Part shown: positions 46,301 to 55,300 of the stretch, piece after piece | Numbering within the stretch: position 1 is the first letter of the stretch | Layout of the letters: each line of letters begins with the position of its first letter | Source: Druceiella hillmani | Taxonomy: Eukaryota > Arthropoda > Insecta > Lepidoptera > Hepialidae | DNA length: 64,000 bases | NCBI GenBank assembly: GCA_039881145.1 | Contig: JAYKKI010000029.1 | Span: 24,674,001 to 24,738,000, forward strand | Direction: 5' to 3' | Notes under the pieces: generated by a model | What the model was told of the DNA's origin: nothing | Database searches by the model: none | What the model saw: the letters and a program-made list of their open reading frames with translations, nothing else | Program-made: the position numbers and the translations under genes

Positions 46301-49300
46301 TTTGGGAACTAAAATGATGATGACATAATGAAGACATGACGTTGCTGAAATTGAATAAACTATATATTTGTTGTATTCTCCCCACAATTTATCTTTTATT
46401 CTTGAGAATAAATAGAAAATGCACGCACGCAGTCAGGTCAGAGCATGATATGGCAGATGGCCCACAATTTCTACACCCAAAGTAATCAAATATTTGGTCG
46501 CTCATCTAGCTGAATATGTAGAGGAGTTGTCGTGATGAAGGAGGAATCTATTGCGAGGATATAGCTCTCAAACAACAGGCAAACAATTGCTGTGTAACAT
46601 TCATTGCATAAAAACCAAGCTGTCAGAAGAATGAGGCGGCTATTTTCTTTCCAGCACTTTGTCCTTTCTTCACCTTTGTACCTGACTCATATCAGTGTTT
46701 AAACCTGCCTGAATTTGTCGATAGGTTACTCTAGTCAGTTTTCATATTCATTGATTTTATGCTCAATGAGCGTTTTAGCCATGACCAGGGTTGTTGCTAT
46801 TTACAAACTACAAACACCTGTTACGACTTATAAAAATCTATTACAAATTTAAGGGTGCTGCATACAAAGGTTTTTCGCAATAAATTGAAGTTGGAGGCAT
46901 CTGTACTTCTCACTATAAATTGTCACTATATTCGTTTTTGACTACTTTTAGGGTGTTGAATTCGAACTTCACAATGCTTTTCAAGATCCATCATAGTAGC
47001 AACTGTCTCACTTGAAATAAATTGCCACTATATTAAATTTCAACAAATTGATAGTGCTGAATTTGAATTTCATACTACATTCATTTTTGAGTACCTTTAA
47101 GATTCTAAATGTTCACAAGATGGCAGGAAAAGCAAGATGGCGGCATCTGTCTCTCACAAAAATCGATACTATTTTGAATAAATTTTATTTTGATTTCTAC
47201 ATTTTTAGTTAATTATTTTTTTAAACCATATGCCATCCAAATATATGCACACCATAAAATATATACAACCCAATAACGGTTTTTTAAATTTCTATTTATT
47301 ATTTAAAATACATTTGTAAACATTTTATTTCAACTTAGTGGTAGAAAAAAGAATGTAAAAATAAAAAAGCTGTGATAAAAACGATAATGTTTTATGAAAG
47401 TAAACAATGGCGACTAGCAAGGTGTGCACTAGCAATTATAATAAAAAATTAGCTCTCTCTCAATATCATTGTCAAGTAAAAGATTGACCATGTAGGTCAA
47501 TCTTTTTTGCCTAACACTATGCATTTGTAAATCGATGCGAAAAAAAATCCCCTATGTCAGGTGACTCATGCTTAACGGACACACATCAACTCAAATATTA
47601 AAGTGTAGGGAGGATATACAGATTATGTTAATTTGTTTTATACGTCATTAATTTTGTATATAGTATATTATTCTTCAATTAGATACAAATTAACTCTCAT
47701 ATTCTTTTTTTTCCATACTATTATAGTGTTTTCGTTTATTAAGACATAATGTGGACTTATTGTTACAGAAGCAATCTCTTCCAGTCAACCAAAGCACTTA
47801 GTTAATAATATTAGGTATTTGTGGATGACTGCAACAGATGGTGTATATAATTGCAAAAAAAACAATTAAAAAATAAACAATGGCAAACTAACAAAATAAT
47901 TGTTAGTAAACGTATATTGTTAAGAAAAAATAAGAGTGGCAGGATTTAGGAGAGAAAAGTAGGAAGGGAGCAATGGAGAATTACGAGTTACATAATATGT
48001 TTAAATTTTTCATTTACCTCATAGTCCTTCTAGGTGCAGGTAGCCTGGAAGGTCGTGGGAGTGCAGACATTCGAGCGGGAGCGACAGCTGTCTTCACCGG
48101 TTCCACTGAGGGTTCGGTTCGCAGTTGAGGGACCTCAGTGGTTACTTGCGGTGCTATAAATAAAATAGTTTTTGTTGATAGTTTTATTTCACAACTGTGC
48201 CAAGCACCTTGTAATACATCTGAATTATCCATATGTGCTCAAGCTAGATTCTCTCTTTTTACTGACTGTCACCAATTTGCAAAATTATTGCTAAAGTGGT
48301 ACATACCCAATAAACTGGCTATAAAAGTATTTTATCTGAATAAATATATTTAAAACATAATAAAATATTTTCAACATTAGGCCGATTATGAGGCACGGCC
48401 TGAGGGTTTGATTTAAAAAAAATTTGCAATACAATAGAAGCTTACTGACAAGATCTGGACCAATTTGATTCAAAAAATTTGGATTAGATAAATTTTACTA
48501 CTTACTATAAATCTGTCTGCAAAACTAAATTTTTACAAATTCAACTCCCTCTCTCAAAAATATGTTTTTGGTATTCAAAATATTTCATTCTTAGGATTGT
48601 CATTAAGCTTTTTTATTGTGCTTCATAAATTCTTTCTATAAGGTGCCTAAACAAATATTATATTCTATTTTCCAAATATTTTATTAAAATAATGAGAACT
48701 GATACTGACTATATTGACTGTACCGAGTATGCATATCGAGTATACCGACCTGAGAGCTGAGGTTTTTGTGTGGGCGGAGCGAGCTGTCGTCCCCTCAACT
48801 GGCTGAGTGAAGACACAGAACTCGGACGTGAAATTGGCATCTAAGCATGAATGTAAAAACATATTTATTACATTATGTATGACACTTATTGTGCTTATAA
48901 CTTATGCATGTTAATTTGGCCATAACCATGTGTAATTTTGTTCCATTTATAATTACTATTAAGGTACCTCTTTTTTCTTACACAAAACATGTACTAGTCA
49001 CAAACACAAAAATGTTAAAAATATAATTGAAACATTAACAGACATTCCATAACAATAATTTATTGTATAAAATAAAAGAAAAAATATAATACTGAATATC
49101 AACTAATTAGATAATAACCATAGAGATAAATGTTTATCTTAGAAACAATTTTAAGCAGTTTTGGTCTATGAAAAATTTAAAATTTGTTTAAACTTAAGCA
49201 GAGTAGACGGAGAGTATATTAAAAATGTCAAATACAGATCCACAATATGTTAATGTAACAATCAGACGAAGAAGCAGGTCGATGTAAAGCTATCTTACAA

Positions 49301-52300
49301 TAGACATGTTTACTCACTGCGGACACATGTTGTCTGTGTCTATTCGGGAGTACAGGTGCAGGATTGCCTTGGTGCGCAGTCATATCGCTGCACAGCACAC
49401 CCACCCTGATCTATACCGCCGCCCACAGATTGTTAACACATACATTCACATGAGTATTAGTGATGGTAACCAAACATAATGAGGTGATGATATTTGGCGT
49501 GTCTGACAGACATTTAATTTGCTTCCAGCGCTGTTCATATTAATTCTTTATATTTTTATTTAATTAAGCTACGGAATATAACGACACTGGCTAAAAGAAC
49601 CATAAACTAGTAACATTCGTTGACTGACATTTTTTTATTTAATAAAAACATTGTTAACGATATTTAACGCTCGATGCTGTACACATGATTCGCTGTAATA
49701 TATAATGCAGGTGGCTCATTTACAGTGGACCAACATTTTTTTTTAGATAGAGAACAGAGTAATAAGATAGAGAACAGAGTAATAAGATAGAGAACAGAGT
49801 AATAAGTCATTTAAATATTTATTTAGTTCTGTGAAAATCAATAACTTGTACAGTTATTATCTTTTTTGTACTTTTTTGAAAAATCTTTATTTCACATAAA
49901 TCACTTTTCTTTGAAAACCACTACATCGCATGAAATTTAGTATGGAATTAGAGTAGTCATGTAGCAAGATTATAATGATTTTTGTGATTATTTTTGGCTT
50001 CTGCTATTGTTTGAAACTTTATTTGATTTTTTTATTTTCAAAAGAAAAATGTACATTTAAAAAAAGTCACTGTAGTAAAATCTTAAGATATTGCTTAAAA
50101 TCTTAAAAATCAGCTTAGGATATGGTGATAGTTTAGACAAAAATCATTGATGTAATTATTTGCAACATCTTCCGAAATTAACATCCTATCACTAAGTCAC
50201 TAAATGTGAAATTTCTGCTACCATAAAATTTTAGCAAAACTATGTATGTTTCTTTTAAAAAATCATTAATTGAACTCAGATATATCTAAATTATTTGTAA
50301 ATTAATATTTATTAGTCTTAGTACACATAGTGGCATAGTTATGCGGGGAGGCGGGGTGGTGGGGGCGACTTGCTCTCACCCGTCACTCATTTGAGGATAG
50401 CAGAAGGTGCCACCCCCAAACGAGTGACGGGTGAAAAAAATAAAAACTGCCAAAAATTCCATAAAATAAAATTCAACCATATTATGTACTATGTACAGGA
50501 GAGTGCACTCAATTTGTCCTAATGACAAGTAACTTCAAGTCGTATAAAATATAAAAAAATTATTAATCTGGTTACACTGAAAATATGTTTATACTAAAAT
50601 AATTCCCAAATAATTCAATTTTATTAATTTGATTAGATCTAAGAGAAGTATTATTAATTATATACAACTGGTAAAAGCAACTTCACAATTTAATACTTTT
50701 TCCTTCTTTAAAGTGAACATACTGTACACCCTCATTGTAACAAATTATTTTATGTAGTTTTTAACTTATTTCAGGGTATTATGAAAAATAACCAATAAAA
50801 TAGAATTGAAAAGTTTTTGAATACAAATTACATGTAACGTGAAGAATATATCATAATGTTCAGTCAAGTCATGCTAACTGAAGTAAACATATATTTTATG
50901 TAACACATTAGTTTTTATTCCAAATACGATTTACTCCGAGTCACTTGAACAGACAAGGCCACTTACTGACCATCTACTATATAGAACCAATATTAGTTGT
51001 TATATTGTGTTAATAATAAAATGGATGTCGAATGATAGCTTGACTAGTAAAATTTAAAAAAGTACCAAGTTCATTTTTATAAAAATTTATTGATTTATAC
51101 ATAGAATATAAACTAATGAAAATTAATAATAAATTTGTTTTTCTCCTTTCAACCAGAAATCCGTTTTAACATTCACTCTGTATAACAACTAAGGTTGGTA
51201 CTATATAAAAGATGGGCAGTATGGCTCGGTCGAGGATTCTCTGAAATTGTAACTTGTCGCCTGTGTTATTAGTGTGAAGTGCATCGTTATTTTGGTAGCA
51301 TTTTATAAAAGCATTAAAAAGATATCTTCTTGTTATACTTGATTTTAATTAACCAAAGTGGTGCGCAGTCATATTAGTTAGTTTAATAATGGCTTTTTTG
51401 GACTATTGGTTTAACGAGCGATACCTTTAATTAATAAAGTGTATTCATAATGAAATATTGGTACATTTATAATCCTTCAAATTTAGAATTTATGACATTG
51501 ATGGTATTAATTGAGAATATTTATTTTAATTGTACCGAGTACAGTAAAAGATAAAAATTCCTCAGTGGAGTTTACACATTTAAAAGAAAAAATGAGTTTT
51601 AATATAGAAAAGCCAAATGAATATTGATGTAATTCAGAGCATGTCTGGATCCATCTTTAAATATGTTATAAAAACTGGTGACAGCCAAAGTTCATCAAAA
51701 CAAACTGATTCTAATGTTGATTCCAGGAAAGATTCGGATAATATTAGCTAATTTTCAGGAAACCTTAAGTGACAACAGAATTAATGATGACAACTAGACA
51801 AAAATTGATTGATTGATTGATTGAATTAGACAAAAATACTGAAAATGACCTTGATAATACTAATATTGCTACCACTGTAGACAATATTTAGCTGTCCATC
51901 TTTCGGTGAAATAATTCTAATTAGATCATATTGTAGAAGAGGCAATAGGTCTTGCCACTAAAAAATCGGTGGACTACAACATTCCAACAGAAAAACGAGT
52001 TCTTTGTAAAAAATTAATGGTCATTGATTGCAGGACGCATACTGAGAGCTGAATTTTAAAACGATATGTTGGATGTCTTGACCGGTTCAGAGTTAAACTC
52101 TGAACTATACTACGGCTGCGGTCTGATATAAAACTCGTTTTATATGGTGAAGCAATAAAACTTGTTTCATATGGTGATTTGCATGATGGTCGATAAAAAA
52201 CTGTGACTCACTCCCTTTCTACTATTTACTAGTTACCCAAGCAACTAAACATAGTCAAGTTTACCAGATATCTAATTGTCTTGGTGGAGTAATAATAATA

Positions 52301-55300
52301 CTGTGTAAACAAATAAGGTTATTCAAGTTAGTCGGCTCTCGTAATCAGTGCAGACATGTTGTTTACTTATTCATGGAAATTTTTTGTGATCTAGGCAGTA
52401 AATGGACTTTGATAGCTTCTAACTTGACTTTTTAACTGGAAGTTTGATGTATTAGATTAGCTAAGAATTTAAATGACGATTCCGATGAAAATTTTTGATA
52501 TAATCAAAATAATTAGTAATTAAATTATTCATATGTGTAACTTTCTCAAACTTCTGTCATATAGGTCTTTAAGAAATTAGCAATGGCCTGATGGAGGAAA
52601 AGTTGTATAGACAGTAATAATTAGTTATTTTTAAATGTGTATTATATAGTTGTTTTTAAATGTGTATTATAATGATTATTATGACTATTTATAACTTTTT
52701 TTTATATGTATAGGTAGATTAAAGATATGATATATTTACATGGCTTGTCAATAACATTATGACACGAGTATTAGACATTACTAGACATTGTCAAAAGATC
52801 TATGAGTGCGAGATCGCGCAATGTGCTCCGTTTTGCTCATGTTTTATTACTTTGCATGCAAGGTGACTGCGGCCATAGTATACATCAAAGTCCGAGATGC
52901 AGCTTCATTGTTCCAGGTTGTGCAGACAAATATTAGATTGGCAAGTAACAAACACACCATTTTTTATAGCCAATTCCTGGAATATTATAGAAGTTTTTAG
53001 TATATTTCTTGTAGAGTATATAAAGAGAGCAGCATTTGAACTTCGGTATTTGAACTTGAGTTTGCAATTGAGTAATTGGCGAGTAAAGAATAAATTAAAA
53101 ATGGAAGTATTTTGAAGTAAACTTTGAGGACACTTTCTTCATGAATATTGTTTAGGGCGAAAAACCAGCAAAGCATCACGCAATATATACACAATGATGG
53201 GTGAAGGTATGCTCTCTTAAGATAAAAAATTCAAAGAAGGGAATACTGACATGTCTGATAAACCTCATACAAATCGACAACCTATAATTTAGAATTAGAA
53301 AAATTTAAAAACAAAATTTTAAATTTAGAAAAATTTAAAAGCCTTATTGAAACAGATTCCAGATTAAGTTAGCGTTTTTGGCAGAGCTATTTTCATACTC
53401 CTATATTGCAATGGAAAAACAACTTCACGCTTAGAAGAAGTATATTCAATTGGGCTACCACATGAGCTAACACCCTTTTAACTTCAGAGGAGAGTTAATG
53501 TGTGCTTGGAGCTACTAAATTCCCATCGTACCAACGAGGGGCTAAAGTTCAAATACAGATGCTCACAGGAGATGAAAAGTGGGTGACTTATGTTCATTAT
53601 TAGCATAAACACCAATGACTAGAAGCTGGAGAAAAAGGTGTACCTAGACTAAAATATAATATTGGACAAAAGATACTTTCAAGTGCATGGTGGGGTGTAA
53701 ATGGAGTTATTCATTGTGAACTCTTTCAAGCTAACAGTAAATCAAAGCAAAGTTAATTTTTTACATGACAATGCTCGACCCTACGTGACAAAAGTAACGT
53801 GTGAGAAACTACTTTCACTTGGAAGGAGTATGTTATGTTGTTCATCCACCATACTCGCCAGATCTTTCACCATCTAATTACCATCTGTTTCGCTCACTGT
53901 CTAATAATTTATGGTGATAGAAAATTTAAAGACGAAAGCCTTATCAAAAGTGAAAGTAGAAAAGGTTTTCAGTGAAAGGCCTCAAGAAAAATTTCTACAA
54001 TGATGGAACTTTAATTCTGCCTAGATAGATAGCGACAAGTGCTAGATACCGACGGTGCTTATATAATTAACGCTTCATTTTATTGACTACATATAAAAAG
54101 TTAAAAGTTTGTGTACAGATATGGCAGGTTTATAAGTTGCTATCCTAATACTTGCACTACACTACTCACAAAAGTGATCGAAGTTAGGCAAAGAGAATAG
54201 TGTAAAGAGGTACTTCAATTCGTTTTGTGCAATCTCGCTTCGTCTCGGGTGACTTCTGATCGCTGTCGGTTTTTTGCGCCTGAGTTTAAGGACTCCGCGA
54301 GGTTAGCGTACGTGAGACTGAGCGAATGAGCTCCTCGCTAGGTTCTGCGATGTGTAGTCACGTACTTCAGACTGCGATCAACTTCGAGAAGGTAATTTGA
54401 CGAGTAATATAGAGGGCGTATAATACTTTGCTTATGGCGAACACGGAAGAGTTGAAATTAGCTGTATCAAAACTTTTCCTTTTTTTATATGAAGTGTCAG
54501 AAGTAGAACTTCTCTTAGTTACCAAAATTGAGAAAAAATTTAAAAGTGGTCAATGTTACAGTTTCTTATTGGATTTGTCCAGACTTTGGAAATCATCGTG
54601 AAATGCGGTTATACAGAATCTCTTCAAAATCTAAAAGCACTAAAGTTATTTGTGGCAATTTGCGTATCAGTTGCTTCATGTGAGAGGAGTTTCAGTAATC
54701 TAAAATTAAAGAAAAATACTTGCAGGCAATGATCCAAACGAGGCTTAACAATCTTGGCATATTAACAATGGAACACGAGGCAATAGAAAATACAAATGCG
54801 AAGAAGTGATTTCTGAGTTTGCACCTGTTATAGCTATAAAGAAGAGATTTTATGTATTTGTACATATATGTATTAGCTCATGTCTGTTTCTTAGAGGTGT
54901 AGACAGAGACTATGAATTTTCACTTACTATGATCCTGACATACCACTCTCGCTTCTTCAATTTTCATCACCTCTATACACGCCTCTAGGGTTTCAGGTGC
55001 TTTCAATCGGTCCTCTCTCTGTAATTTGTCAAAGTTATCAAGATACTTCTCCCTGGGGATGCCCCCCTTCTGACCTGACCATCCACATCATTGCACAATC
55101 ACAAGCACATCATTTCTACATGACCAAACGAACAAAGTATTACTTCCTCAATTTTGATCAGTTCAATTTCTTTCAATCCAACCCATTTCCTTACCACATT
55201 ATTCTTCATTCTATCATTAAATTTGAAACCACACATACTTCTCAATGTATGCATTTCCACTGTGTTCATTCTACTCTCATTCTTCTTTTGCCATTCCCTT

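Larger units (their letters stand above)
51620..54850 (+). pseudogene. hAT transposase of the TTF-zinc-finger type, interrupted
   Basis: An N-terminal Ser/Asp/Lys-rich piece (51,640-51,750, IFKYVIKTGDSQSSSK) resembles the leader of ZMYM1-like hAT proteins, but this half is weak. The C-terminal half is clear: from about 54,560, ESLQNLKALKLFVAICVSVA and SCERSFSNLKLKK, then in the next frames ILTMEHEAIENTNAKK and VISEFAPVIAIKKRF (to about 54,850). These match the conserved ending of the family ('...VASCERSFSKLKLIK...RL..LAILSIEHE...ID...VI..FA..KARKK'). There are several frameshifts and stops. The mariner relic at 53.15-54.01 kb lies between the two halves, and the catalytic middle is otherwise unrecognisable. 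Confidence 0.6.

Noticed and set aside
49745..49804. CRISPR-like array
   Set aside because: The units are directly adjacent without spacers and lie in eukaryotic DNA. It is a simple tandem repeat.
52806..53115. Short plus-strand frames before the mariner
   Set aside because: No similarity recognised. They overlap each other in different frames and probably lie in hAT or mariner debris.
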